The notes beneath the pieces are model-generated. The model was not told the origin of the DNA. It ran no database searches and saw only the letters and a list, made by a program, of their open reading frames with translations. From Flavobacterium reichenbachii (GTDB lineage Bacteria; Bacteroidota; Bacteroidia; Flavobacteriales; Flavobacteriaceae): a stretch of DNA of 64,000 nt. Location of the stretch: positions 39,369 to 103,368 of the forward strand of contig NZ_MUHF01000001.1 of assembly GCF_002217435.1 (NCBI RefSeq), read 5' to 3'. Shown here in pieces: positions 51,250 to 59,075 of this stretch (positions are counted from its first letter, which is position 1; each line of letters begins with the position of its first letter). The translations under genes and the position numbers were made by a program.

Positions 51250-53327
51250 TAAAAATTGCTTTATTTGGGCCTGAAAGCACAGGAAAAACAACTTTAGCAA
51301 AACAACTCGCGGCATATTATGAAACCGAATGGGTTCCAGAATTTGCACGCGATTATCTGCAGAAAAAATGGGAGGAAAACCAGCACGTATGTGTGGCCAA
51401 TGACATGATGCCTATTGCTTACGGACAGGCTGCATTGGAAAATGAAAAACTTTCTTCGGCAAAAAAATACTTGTTCTGCGATACTAATTTGATGGTAACC
51501 AAAGTTTTTTCTGAAGTATATTATGGTTTTTGTGATCCACTTTTAAATGAAGCGGCGCTGGAACATGATTATGATTTATTCTTCCTGACGGATATTGATG
51601 TGCCTTGGGAAAAAGATGACATTAGAGATACTGCGGAAGGAAGAGAAACGGTGTTTTCTGTTTTCAAACAAACTTTAATTGATACTAGAAAACCTTTTAT
51701 AACGCTTTCTGGTGACAAAGAAAGTCGTTTGGCAAAAGCCACAAAAATTATTGATGCTTTGAGCAAGGCAAAAGACAAAGGCTTTTCGTCTGAAGATTTT
51801 GTTGAAATCTATAATCACGGTATTCCTTTTGAAAATATTTTAAAGCAATTAAAAATATTCAAAAGCGGCATAGCCAAAAGTAATTTGATAAGTCCTGCTA
51901 CAATTGATAACGGAATTCTAAGTTTATCAGAAGCAGATTTTGAAGAAAAAGCATTGTTTTTTGACAGTCAAAAGGAAAAATTAAAAATTAAAAAATTCGT
52001 TCCTGCTTCTGGTGCAGCAACTAGAATGTTTAAGTTTTTGAGCGCTTTTATAAATGATTTTGACATTCAGAAAGAAACTATAAATGCCTACATTAATAGA
52101 AAAAAGGATAAAGAACTTGCAATCTTTATTATTGGAATGGATAAGTTCCCGTTTTTTAATACGGTTGATAAAAAGTTAAAAGAGATTTATCCTGATTTTG
52201 AAATTTTAGAAAGAGATTATAAAAACTACTATTTCATAAAAGTTCTGCTGTCTTCTGATTATTTTAATTCGGCTAACAAACCAAAAGCAGTTCTGCCTTT
52301 TCATCAATATAAAACCCATATTGCTAACCCAATTGAAGAACACTTAAACGAATGTGTGCATTATGCTACAGCAGAAGGAAGTTCGAATTTGCATTTTACA
52401 GTGTCAGAAATTCATCAGGACTTATTTGAAAAAGCAGTTGATGAGGTTAAAGAAAAGATAGAAAAACCATCTGGAACAAAAATTAATATAAAATATTCCT
52501 ATCAGAGCAAAAGTACAGATTCTATAAATGTTGATCTAAAAAATAAACTTGTAAGAGACAAAAATGGATGTTTGATTTTCAGGCCGGGAGGACACGGTGC
52601 TTTAATTGAAAATTTGAATAATCTGGATTCAGATATCATTTTTATTAAAAACATAGATAATGTAATTCAAAACCATATTGATAAAATTACCTTGTATAAA
52701 AAAGCTTTAGGCGGAATTTTAATTGCAATTCAGCAAAAAGTATTCGACTGTTTAAGAACTATCGAAAAACAAGAAATAAATGAAAACAGTCTTGCTGAAA
52801 TTGTAGACTTTTTGACTCAAAAATTGAATATTAAAATGACTAAAGATTTTAATAAATTTACATTTGAGAATAAAATAGCTAAAATTAAAGATTTGTTAGA
52901 CAGACCTATTAGAGTTTGCGGAATGGTTAAAAATGAAGGGGAACCAGGCGGAGGACCATTTTGGGTAATGAATAATAAGGGAGAAATTTCTCTTCAGATT
53001 GTAGAAACATCTCAGGTAGATTTAGGGAATAAAAATCAGGTTGCAATTTTAGAAGAAGCAACACATTTTAATCCTGTTGATTTAGTGTGCGGAATTAAAA
53101 ACTACAAAAATGAGAAATTTGATTTGAAACAATTTGTAGATCAAAAGTCGGGTTTTATTGTAGAAAAAAGCATTGAAGGAAAATCAGTTAGAAGTTACGA
53201 ATTGCCGGGATTGTGGAATGGATCAATGACAAACTGGCTGACTGTTTTTGTAGCTGTACCTTTGATTACTTTTAATCCGGTAAAAACAGTAAACGATTTA
53301 TTAAAACCTGCACATCAGCCACAATAA
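51213..53327 (+). CDS. NadR-like kinase fused to DUF4301 domain
   Basis: A 704-residue fusion. Residues 14-185 are a P-loop kinase of the NadR nicotinamide-riboside-kinase type (Walker A GPESTGKTTLAKQL, then EWVPEFARDYLQKKW and FCDTNLMVTKVF). Residues from about 190 to the end are DUF4301: GIPFENILKQLKIF, then FVPASGAATRMFKFL, VLPFHQYKTH, FRPGGHGALIENLN and FIKNIDNV. The last motifs resemble the loops of GT-A nucleotidyltransferases, so a nucleotide-transfer role is possible. It overlaps pnuC by 37 bases and is the only start available. Family calls are good; the joint reaction is unknown. Confidence 0.85.
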   Translation: MEKNLRQQKTTIIKIALFGPESTGKTTLAKQLAAYYETEWVPEFARDYLQKKWEENQHVCVANDMMPIAYGQAALENEKLSSAKKYLFCDTNLMVTKVFSEVYYGFCDPLLNEAALEHDYDLFFLTDIDVPWEKDDIRDTAEGRETVFSVFKQTLIDTRKPFITLSGDKESRLAKATKIIDALSKAKDKGFSSEDFVEIYNHGIPFENILKQLKIFKSGIAKSNLISPATIDNGILSLSEADFEEKALFFDSQKEKLKIKKFVPASGAATRMFKFLSAFINDFDIQKETINAYINRKKDKELAIFIIGMDKFPFFNTVDKKLKEIYPDFEILERDYKNYYFIKVLLSSDYFNSANKPKAVLPFHQYKTHIANPIEEHLNECVHYATAEGSSNLHFTVSEIHQDLFEKAVDEVKEKIEKPSGTKINIKYSYQSKSTDSINVDLKNKLVRDKNGCLIFRPGGHGALIENLNNLDSDIIFIKNIDNVIQNHIDKITLYKKALGGILIAIQQKVFDCLRTIEKQEINENSLAEIVDFLTQKLNIKMTKDFNKFTFENKIAKIKDLLDRPIRVCGMVKNEGEPGGGPFWVMNNKGEISLQIVETSQVDLGNKNQVAILEEATHFNPVDLVCGIKNYKNEKFDLKQFVDQKSGFIVEKSIEGKSVRSYELPGLWNGSMTNWLTVFVAVPLITFNPVKTVNDLLKPAHQPQ

Positions 53328-53731
53328 TGGATAAAGATAAAATCATATCAGAATTAGGTTTTAAAGCAGTTAGAAGCAGTGGTGCGGGCGGACAAAATGT
53401 AAACAAAGTGTCATCAAAAGTAGTTTTGACTTTTGATTTGAATGCTTCTCAGGCTTTGTCTGAAGAAGAAAAACTGCTTTTGCAAACAAACATTGGTGCT
53501 CGTTTGACCACTGAAAATATTCTTATTTTAAATTGTGACGAAGACAGAAGCCAGCTTAAAAATAAAGATATTGTTATAAAACGTTTTTTAGAAATTATTA
53601 AAAAAGGATTATTTGTTCCTAAAGTTCGTAAAGCAACCAAGATTCCGAAATCAGTAATAAAAAAACGAATCAAGGATAAAAAGAATGTTTCAGAAATAAA
53701 GCAGTCACGAAAGAAACCAAATTTAGATTAA
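53327..53731 (+). CDS. arfB: ArfB/YaeJ-like peptidyl-tRNA hydrolase (ribosome rescue)
   Basis: A 134-residue class-I release-factor-like protein. The catalytic motif RSSGAGGQNVNKVSSKV contains GGQ, and there is no codon-recognition domain. A basic, flexible C-terminal tail (KVRKATKIPKSVIKKRIKDKKN...KKPN) follows, like the tail of ArfB that enters the empty mRNA channel of stalled ribosomes. It probably frees ribosomes on non-stop mRNA. Its ATG shares one base with the stop codon of the kinase-DUF4301 gene (TAATG), so the genes are cotranscribed, although a functional link is doubtful. Confidence 0.9.
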   Translation: MDKDKIISELGFKAVRSSGAGGQNVNKVSSKVVLTFDLNASQALSEEEKLLLQTNIGARLTTENILILNCDEDRSQLKNKDIVIKRFLEIIKKGLFVPKVRKATKIPKSVIKKRIKDKKNVSEIKQSRKKPNLD

Positions 53732-53770
53732 ATTCATTGTTTAGAATTTATTTTTGATTTTTGATATTGT

Positions 53771-53802
53771 TTTGATTTTTGAAATTTTTAACATTACATT
53801 TG
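53771..53802 (+). promoter_or_regulatory. Promoter of the thiamine receptor transcript
   Basis: TTTG (53771-53774) and TACATTTG (53795-53802) are 20 bases apart, an exact match to the Flavobacterium TTG-N17-23-TAnnTTTG pattern. Transcription would start near 53809, right at the beginning of the riboswitch. Confidence 0.6.
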
Positions 53803-53805
53803 CAC

Positions 53806-53890
53806 TGTCTCAAAGGGGTGCTCTAAATAACGAGCTGAGATCATACCCAAAGAACCTGAGCAAGTAATGTTGCTAAGGGAAAAAACGACA
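53806..53890 (+). ncRNA. TPP riboswitch (THI element)
   Basis: All conserved parts of the thiamine pyrophosphate aptamer are present in order: GGGGTGC (53815-53821), GCTGAGA (53834-53840), ATACCC (53843-53848), GAACCTGA (53852-53859), GTAATG (53864-53869) and AAGGGA (53875-53880). It is preceded by a consensus promoter. It is followed by a hairpin ACGACAAA/TTTGTCGT (53885-53921) and by a hairpin overlapping the start codon of the downstream receptor gene. It marks that receptor as thiamine-regulated. Confidence 0.95.
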
Positions 53891-53966
53891 AATTGTAGTG
53901 TATACAATGCATTTTTGTCGTGAAACACATTTTATTAATTTAACAAAAAGAATAATTCCCCCTTTT

Positions 53967-53986
53967 ATTCGTAATCTTTTACGAAT
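53967..53986 (+). promoter_or_regulatory. Start-codon hairpin, candidate riboswitch expression platform
   Basis: ATTCGTAA (53967-53974) and TTACGAAT (53979-53986) form a perfect stem with loop TCTT. The last two bases of the stem are the first two of the receptor's ATG (53985-53987). Closing this stem would block initiation, so translational control is plausible. Confidence 0.45.
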
Positions 53987-56135
53987 GAAAACATTTATTA
54001 AAGGTACTGAGGTACTAAGGTTCAAAGGTTCAAAGGCGAACCAAAAATCCATTTTCTTTACTCTATTTTCTATTTTCTTTACTCTATTTTCTTTTTCTCA
54101 GGAGCAAGATTCAACCAAAGTCAATCAGCTTGATGATGTTTTGGTTTCTGCAGTTCGTGTTACTTCAAAAACTCCGGTTACATTTAGTAATATGGATAAA
54201 AAGGAGATTAAATTTCGAAATCTCGGACAGGATATTCCAGTTTTAATGAATTATCTGCCATCGGTTGTTACAACATCAGATGCTGGAGGAGGAATTGGTT
54301 ACACCGGAATAAGAGTTCGCGGGAGTGATGCTACAAGGGTCAATGTTACCATAAACGGAATTCCGTACAACGATGCCGAAAGTCAGGGAACTTTTTGGGT
54401 AAATATGCCCGATTTTGCTTCGTCTGTAGAAAGTCTGCAGTTACAACGCGGTGTAGGAACTTCAACCAATGGTTCTGGAGCTTTTGGAGCAAGTTTAAAC
54501 ATGCTTACCGATAATTATGCATCTAAGGCTAACGGAGAGGTTTCGAATTCATTTGGAAGTTTTAATTCTCATAAACACACTGTGAAATTTAGTACAGGTT
54601 TACTAAATGATCATTTTGAAATCGCCGGACGTTTGTCTACAATTAAATCAGATGGATATATTGACAGGGCAAGCTCTGATCTTAAATCGTATTTTCTTCA
54701 GGGAACTTATATTGGTAAAACTACTTTGATAAAAGCGCTGGTTTTTGGTGGAACTGAAAAAACATATCAATCCTGGAACGGAATTGATACAGAAACATTG
54801 AATGAAAACCGCAGATACAACTCTGCTGGAAAATTTACCGATGAATTTGGAAACACACGCTATTATGATAATGAAACCGATAATTACAAACAAGACCATT
54901 ATCAATTGCATTGGAGCGAATCGTTTTCTGATAAATGGAGTTCAAATCTAGCATTTCATTATACGAAAGGAAAAGGTTATTACGAAAATTATAAAGAAGA
55001 TGCCGATATGGCCGATTATAATTTAAGTCCTGTTGGAGCCATAGTAACAACTGATTTGGTACGACAAAAATGGTTAGACAATGATTTTTACGGAACAACT
55101 TTTTCTTTAAAATATAAAGACGAAAAACTGGATGTTATTTTTGGTGGAGGCTGGAACAAATACGAAGGTGATCATTTCGGAAAAGTAATCTGGGCGCGAT
55201 ATGCAAGTCAGTCAGAGCTTGGAGATCACTACTATGATGATTATTCAGCCAAAACAGACGGAAATATTTTCGCGAAAGCAAATTATCAAATAACAGAAAA
55301 ATTGAGTTTCTACGGAGATTTGCAATATAGAAAAGTTACTTATAAAGCCAATAGTATTGAAACTGGTTTAGTAGACGATGATTTTAATTTCTTTAATCCA
55401 AAAGCAGGTTTAAACTTCGAAATCAATCAGAAGAACACTTTGTACTTTTCTTATGCAAGAGCGAACCGCGAACCTAACAGAACCGATTATGAAGGCGGCA
55501 ATGTAAAGCCTGAAAAATTAAATGATTTTGAATTAGGCTGGAGATTCAACTCTGAGAAATTTCAATTGAATTCTAATATTTATTATATGGGGTATAAAGA
55601 TCAATTGATTTTAACTGGAAGATTAGATGATGTTGGCGCTCCAATTCGTTCTAACAGCGAAAAAAGCTACCGTTTAGGTCTTGAAGTTGATGCATCGATT
55701 GCACTTTCAGAAAAATTCATATTGAGACCAAACTTTACATTAAGCAGTAATAAAAATGTTGATCTGGCTGTAGAAGGTCAAAATTACGGAACAAAAGATA
55801 TCGCTTTTTCTCCATCGGTTATTGCAGGAAATATTGTGGTATACAGTCCAATTAAGAGTTTACATCTTTCATTGCTGCAAAAATTTGTTGGCGAGCAGTA
55901 TATGAATAATATAGAATTGCCAGAAGCAAAACTGGCAGATTATTTTGTAAATGATTTTAATGTTTCTTATGAAATAAAACCAAACTCCGTTTTTAAATCA
56001 ATTATGATAACGGGTTTGTTAAATAATTTTCTAGACAAACGTTATGTGTCAAATGGAGCGATGTACGATATTTATCCGTACTATTATCCTCAGGCAGGAA
56101 TTAATTTCCTTGTCGGACTGACTTTGAAATTCTAA
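53985..56135 (+). CDS. TonB-dependent outer-membrane receptor, thiamine-regulated
   Basis: A 716-residue TonB-dependent receptor. The start at 53985 (MKTFIKGTEVLRFKG) follows the riboswitch; an ATG at 53898 would begin in its expression platform. The signal IFFTLFSIFFTLFSFSQ contains an exact 21-base tandem duplication (54051-54071, 54072-54092). The plug domain has LDDVLVSAVRVTSKTPV (TonB-box region), RVRGSDATRVNVTINGIPYNDAESQGTFWVNMPDFASSVESLQLQRGVGTSTNGSGAFGASLNM; the barrel ends in an aromatic strand (INFLVGLTLKF). The TPP riboswitch implies uptake of thiamine or a precursor across the outer membrane. Confidence 0.92.
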   Translation: MKTFIKGTEVLRFKGSKANQKSIFFTLFSIFFTLFSFSQEQDSTKVNQLDDVLVSAVRVTSKTPVTFSNMDKKEIKFRNLGQDIPVLMNYLPSVVTTSDAGGGIGYTGIRVRGSDATRVNVTINGIPYNDAESQGTFWVNMPDFASSVESLQLQRGVGTSTNGSGAFGASLNMLTDNYASKANGEVSNSFGSFNSHKHTVKFSTGLLNDHFEIAGRLSTIKSDGYIDRASSDLKSYFLQGTYIGKTTLIKALVFGGTEKTYQSWNGIDTETLNENRRYNSAGKFTDEFGNTRYYDNETDNYKQDHYQLHWSESFSDKWSSNLAFHYTKGKGYYENYKEDADMADYNLSPVGAIVTTDLVRQKWLDNDFYGTTFSLKYKDEKLDVIFGGGWNKYEGDHFGKVIWARYASQSELGDHYYDDYSAKTDGNIFAKANYQITEKLSFYGDLQYRKVTYKANSIETGLVDDDFNFFNPKAGLNFEINQKNTLYFSYARANREPNRTDYEGGNVKPEKLNDFELGWRFNSEKFQLNSNIYYMGYKDQLILTGRLDDVGAPIRSNSEKSYRLGLEVDASIALSEKFILRPNFTLSSNKNVDLAVEGQNYGTKDIAFSPSVIAGNIVVYSPIKSLHLSLLQKFVGEQYMNNIELPEAKLADYFVNDFNVSYEIKPNSVFKSIMITGLLNNFLDKRYVSNGAMYDIYPYYYPQAGINFLVGLTLKF

Positions 56136-56156
56136 AAAAACTAATTTCATTAAAAT

Positions 56157-56194
56157 AAAAAAGCCTGAAAATTTTAAACTTTCAGGCTTTTTTA
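56157..56194. terminator. Bidirectional terminator, receptor / Rieske-like gene
   Basis: AAAAGCCTGAAA (56159-56170) pairs with TTTCAGGCTTTT (56180-56191) and is followed by T on the plus strand. On the minus strand AAAA before the stem gives a T-run. It lies between two convergent genes. Confidence 0.85.
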
Positions 56195-56197
56195 TTT

Positions 56198-56614
56198 TTA
56201 ATTATAGACATGTATTACAGTTCCTGTAAGCTCTACACGATATTGTTTCATTGGGTATTCTTGACCTCCTTGTCCTGTAAATAAATTGTAAGAAGTTTTA
56301 TCGCAGGAGCAAACCGCATTTATACCGTCAATTGTCATCGCCGTACATGAAGCTAAAGCCTGATTTGGACATGCAGCGTCAAAAGCATTGTATGTTCCTT
56401 CTCCGGTTTTCATCACAATTAATCCTTTAGCTCCATAATTGGAAACAAAAACAGGATTACTGATGAATTTCAGGTTGTTATATAAAGGCAGATTATAATC
56501 AAGATACGCATTAATAGAATAATTCGGAATGTTAGGGTTCTTGTTACTATTGCTGCTGTCACTACATGAAAAAAGCACAGAAATGAATACGATAAAGAGG
56601 CAGATTTTTTTCAT
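56198..56614 (-). CDS. Rieske-fold lipoprotein lacking the ligand histidines
   Basis: A 138-residue lipoprotein (MKKICLFIVFISVLFSC, lipobox VLFSC). The mature part resembles a small Rieske ferredoxin: TYNAFDAACPNQA occupies the place of the first C-x-H loop, and AVCSCDKTSYNLFTGQ that of the second C-x-x-H loop (usually CPCHGSxFDxxTG). In both loops the Cys is present, but the His is Asn or Asp, so a normal [2Fe-2S] cluster is not expected. An extra disulfide or a structural role is possible. It is convergent with the receptor gene and divergent from greA. A -7 box TAATTTTG (56638-56645, minus strand) lies upstream. Confidence 0.7.
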   Translation of the reverse strand: MKKICLFIVFISVLFSCSDSSNSNKNPNIPNYSINAYLDYNLPLYNNLKFISNPVFVSNYGAKGLIVMKTGEGTYNAFDAACPNQALASCTAMTIDGINAVCSCDKTSYNLFTGQGGQEYPMKQYRVELTGTVIHVYN

Positions 56615-56688
56615 TATTTTAATAAGAATTAGTAAAACAAAATTAAATTATTTAGATTTGAATTCTATATGATTAACATATAATTATG

Positions 56689-56714
56689 TACTATAAAAAA
56701 ATATAGTATATTTG
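56689..56714 (+). promoter_or_regulatory. greA promoter box with overlapping inverted repeat
   Basis: TATATTTG (56707-56714) fits TAnnTTTG. TACTATA (56689-56695) and TATAGTA (56702-56708) are perfect inverted repeats around AAAAAA and reach into the -7 box. This layout would let a dimeric protein block transcription. No TTG lies at -33 spacing. Confidence 0.4.
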
Positions 56715-56721
56715 TGGTAAG

Positions 56722-56747
56722 AAAATCCCGTCGCGATGGGATTTTTT
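56722..56747 (+). terminator. Terminator-like hairpin in the greA leader
   Basis: AAAATCCC (56722-56729) and GGGATTTT (56738-56745) form a stem, extended inwards by GTCG/CGAT pairing, and six T follow. It starts almost at the predicted first base of the mRNA and ends 24 bases before the greA ATG. It may attenuate greA or protect the 5' end. Confidence 0.6.
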
Positions 56748-56770
56748 GTATTTATATAAACGATGAAGTT

Positions 56771-57247
56771 ATGAGTAAAGTATCTTATTATACAGCAGAA
56801 GGATTAAAAAAATTAAAAGATGAATTGGAGCATTTAAAAAGTGTAATGCGTCCAAAAGCATCTCAAGATATAGCAGAAGCAAGAGATAAAGGTGATTTAT
56901 CTGAAAATGCTGAATATGATGCTGCAAAAGAAGCACAAGGTTTATTAGAAATGAGAATTGCTAAACTGGAAGAAGTATATTCTAATGCCAGATTAATTGA
57001 CGAATCTCAATTGGATGTGTCTAAAGCATTGGTGCTTTCTAATGTTAAAATAAAGAATCAAAGTAACGGGATGGAAATGAAATATACTCTTGTTGCAGAA
57101 AGTGAAGCCGATTTGAAAACAGGTAAAATTTCAGTTACTTCTCCTATTGGAAAAGGTTTACTTGGAAAATCAGTTGGAGAAGTTGCAGAAATTACAGTGC
57201 CAAACGGTATTTTGAAATTTGAAATTCTTGAAATTTCAAGAGACTAA
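56771..57247 (+). CDS. greA: Transcription elongation factor GreA
   Basis: A 158-residue GreA, which enters the secondary channel of RNA polymerase and stimulates cleavage of backtracked transcripts. The start at 56771 (MSKVSYYTAEGLKKLKDELEHLK) is the family start; an ATG/GTG further up would read through the leader hairpin. The coiled-coil tip has DIAEARDKGDLSENAEYDAAKEAQ with the catalytic acidic pair (Asp/Glu in GDLSENAEYD). The C-terminal FKBP-like domain ends ISVTSPIGKGLLGKSVGEVAEITVPNG. It is followed by a HIT protein after 89 bases. Confidence 0.95.
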   Translation: MSKVSYYTAEGLKKLKDELEHLKSVMRPKASQDIAEARDKGDLSENAEYDAAKEAQGLLEMRIAKLEEVYSNARLIDESQLDVSKALVLSNVKIKNQSNGMEMKYTLVAESEADLKTGKISVTSPIGKGLLGKSVGEVAEITVPNGILKFEILEISRD

Positions 57248-57336
57248 AAATTTAACTGTTTAATCGATTATTTGTTTAATCTTTTAAAAGTAAAATAGTT
57301 AAATTCAAGAATCTAAGAATTCTAAAAATCTAAACA

Positions 57337-57723
57337 ATGTCAATATTTACCAAAATAGTAAACGGAGAAATTCCATCATATAAAATTGCTGAAGACGATA
57401 ATTATCTTGCTTTTTTAGATGTAAATCCAAATGCCAAAGGACATACGCTTTGTATACCAAAACAAGAAATCGATAAGATTTTTGAAATGGATGACGAATT
57501 GTATTTAGGATTGATGAAATTCTCAAAGAAAATTGCCGCTGCTTTAGAAAAAACTGTTCCATGCAAAAGAGTCGGAATGGCAGTTGTTGGACTTGAAGTT
57601 CCTCACGCACACGTGCATTTAATTCCGTTAAACGAGATGGACGAAATGCGTTTTCATAACAAAGTAAAACTTTCTAAAGAAGAATTTGAAGCTTTGGCCA
57701 AAAGCATACAGGCAAACTTATAA
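57337..57723 (+). CDS. HIT family protein (Hint-like nucleotide hydrolase)
   Basis: A 128-residue histidine-triad protein that hydrolyses adenylated substrates such as AMP-lysine or aminoacyl-AMP. It shows the N-terminal SIFTKIVNGEIPSYKIAEDDNYLAFLDVNP, the nucleotide-gripping GHTLCIPKQEIDKIFEMDD, and the catalytic HAHVHLIPLN (H-x-H-x-H). The length is that of the Hint branch. It lies downstream of greA on the same strand, an order I recall in other flavobacteria. It shares a bidirectional terminator with the following convergent kinase gene. Confidence 0.93.
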   Translation: MSIFTKIVNGEIPSYKIAEDDNYLAFLDVNPNAKGHTLCIPKQEIDKIFEMDDELYLGLMKFSKKIAAALEKTVPCKRVGMAVVGLEVPHAHVHLIPLNEMDEMRFHNKVKLSKEEFEALAKSIQANL

Positions 57724-57746
57724 AAAGATCATAAAGAACAAAATAG

Positions 57747-57779
57747 AAAGTGCAGTAATTATTTTTACTGCACTTTTTT
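57747..57779. terminator. Bidirectional terminator overlapping a stop codon
   Basis: AAAGTGCAGTAA (57747-57758) and TTACTGCACTTT (57765-57776) form a 12-bp perfect stem with T-runs on the plus strand. The right arm is the last three codons and stop of the histidine kinase gene, so that gene ends inside its own terminator. Confidence 0.85.
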
Positions 57780-58916
57780 ATTTAGTGAAATCTGAAAAGT
57801 AGTTCCTTTTCCCAGCTCAGAATTCAAAACTTTTATCTTACCATTATGATATTCTTCAACAATACGTTTTGTTAGAGAAAGTCCCAATCCCCAACCGCGT
57901 TTTTTAGTCGTAAATCCAGGTTCGAATATTGTTTTAAATTGTTTTTTAGAAATTCCTGTTCCAGAATCCTTTACATTTATTTTTACATGATGAGAATCTT
58001 GTTCTATCTGCAGCTCTAAAGTTCCTTTTCCTTTCATAGCATCAATTGCATTTTTAACCAGATTTTCTATAGTCCAGCTGTGAAGCGTAGGGTTTATCAG
58101 GGTCATGATTGGCTCTTCTGGCCCCTTATAAGAAAACGCCACTTGTTTTGAGAAACGCAGCTGTAGATATTCATAAGAATTTAATGTTTCGGCTACAATA
58201 TCATGCTCACCTAAAACCGGAACAGAACCAATTTTAGAAAAACGATCTGTAATAGTCTGCAGGCGCTCAATATCTTTTTCTATTTCTATAGTAATCGATT
58301 GGTCGATATTCTCTGTTTTCAAAATTTCGACCCAGCCAATCAACGAAGACAAAGGCGTACCAATCTGATGTGCCGTTTCTTTTGCCATTCCAGCCCAAAG
58401 TTTGTTTTGGGTTGCCATTTTGGTGCTCTTATAAAAATTGTAAATTAAAGCAATACATAAAAAGATAATGAGAAGTAACGCAATCGGGTAATATTTAAGT
58501 TTATTAAGTAATGCCGAATTTCCATAATATAATGTCTGATATTTTCCTGGAGAGTATTCAAAAGTTATCGGCTCATTTTCGCCTTTCAATCTATTTAAAT
58601 AAGCAGCCCTTTTTTTCTTGTTATTAAGAATTTCGTCCGGAACATTTCTGGCGCTTACCACTTTGTCATACAATATTAGTATAACAGGTATCGAAGTGTT
58701 ATTGCTGAAAATCTGCAGAGGAAGTTCTACATCGGTATTTTCGTTTGCATTAACTAGTGTAATTTGTGCATTTACAAAAAGCTTCATTTTCAGGCGTTCC
58801 TCATTTTTAAAGATTTGGAAGAAGGTATAAGTATTCCAAAGAATTAGAGAAATGATAATAAAGCAAACTGAAATAATGATCCAGCGTGTTGTATTTGTTC
58901 TTTCAGAAAAAGACAT
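57765..58916 (-). CDS. Orphan membrane sensor histidine kinase
   Basis: A 383-residue sensor kinase starting at 58916 (MSFSERTNTTRWIIISVCFII). Two membrane helices (about 12-34 and 143-163) enclose a roughly 105-residue periplasmic domain without recognised motifs. The dimerisation and phosphoacceptor box is WAGMAKETAHQIGTPLSSLIGWVEIL, with His just after the second helix and no HAMP domain. The ATPase has N-box ENLVKNAIDAM, DSGTGISKKQF and GWGLGLSLTKRIVEEYHNG. No response regulator is adjacent. It is divergent from the flavin reductase-like gene. The signal is unknown. Confidence 0.9.
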   Translation of the reverse strand: MSFSERTNTTRWIIISVCFIIISLILWNTYTFFQIFKNEERLKMKLFVNAQITLVNANENTDVELPLQIFSNNTSIPVILILYDKVVSARNVPDEILNNKKKRAAYLNRLKGENEPITFEYSPGKYQTLYYGNSALLNKLKYYPIALLLIIFLCIALIYNFYKSTKMATQNKLWAGMAKETAHQIGTPLSSLIGWVEILKTENIDQSITIEIEKDIERLQTITDRFSKIGSVPVLGEHDIVAETLNSYEYLQLRFSKQVAFSYKGPEEPIMTLINPTLHSWTIENLVKNAIDAMKGKGTLELQIEQDSHHVKINVKDSGTGISKKQFKTIFEPGFTTKKRGWGLGLSLTKRIVEEYHNGKIKVLNSELGKGTTFQISLNKKVQ

Positions 58917-59030
58917 AATTAGTATTTTGAGGTATAAATATAACGAAATATACACATTTAATATTTTGTAATTTGATAAAGATTTTTGTTTTTAAGTCCA
59001 AAACTATTTCCTCGGATTAAACGATTTTTC

Positions 59031-59038
59031 TACTTTTG
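59031..59038 (+). promoter_or_regulatory. Candidate -7 box of the flavin reductase-like gene
   Basis: TACTTTTG matches TAnnTTTG. It is 37 bases before the start codon, giving a leader of about 30 bases. The -33 element is not obvious. Confidence 0.45.
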
Positions 59039-59075
59039 TAGCTGCTGAAATGAGATTCAGTAAAAAAAGAAAAAT

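Noticed and set aside
53898..53984. ATG at 53898 as start of the TonB-dependent receptor
   Set aside because: It lies in the riboswitch expression platform and encodes an atypical N-terminus before the signal peptide.
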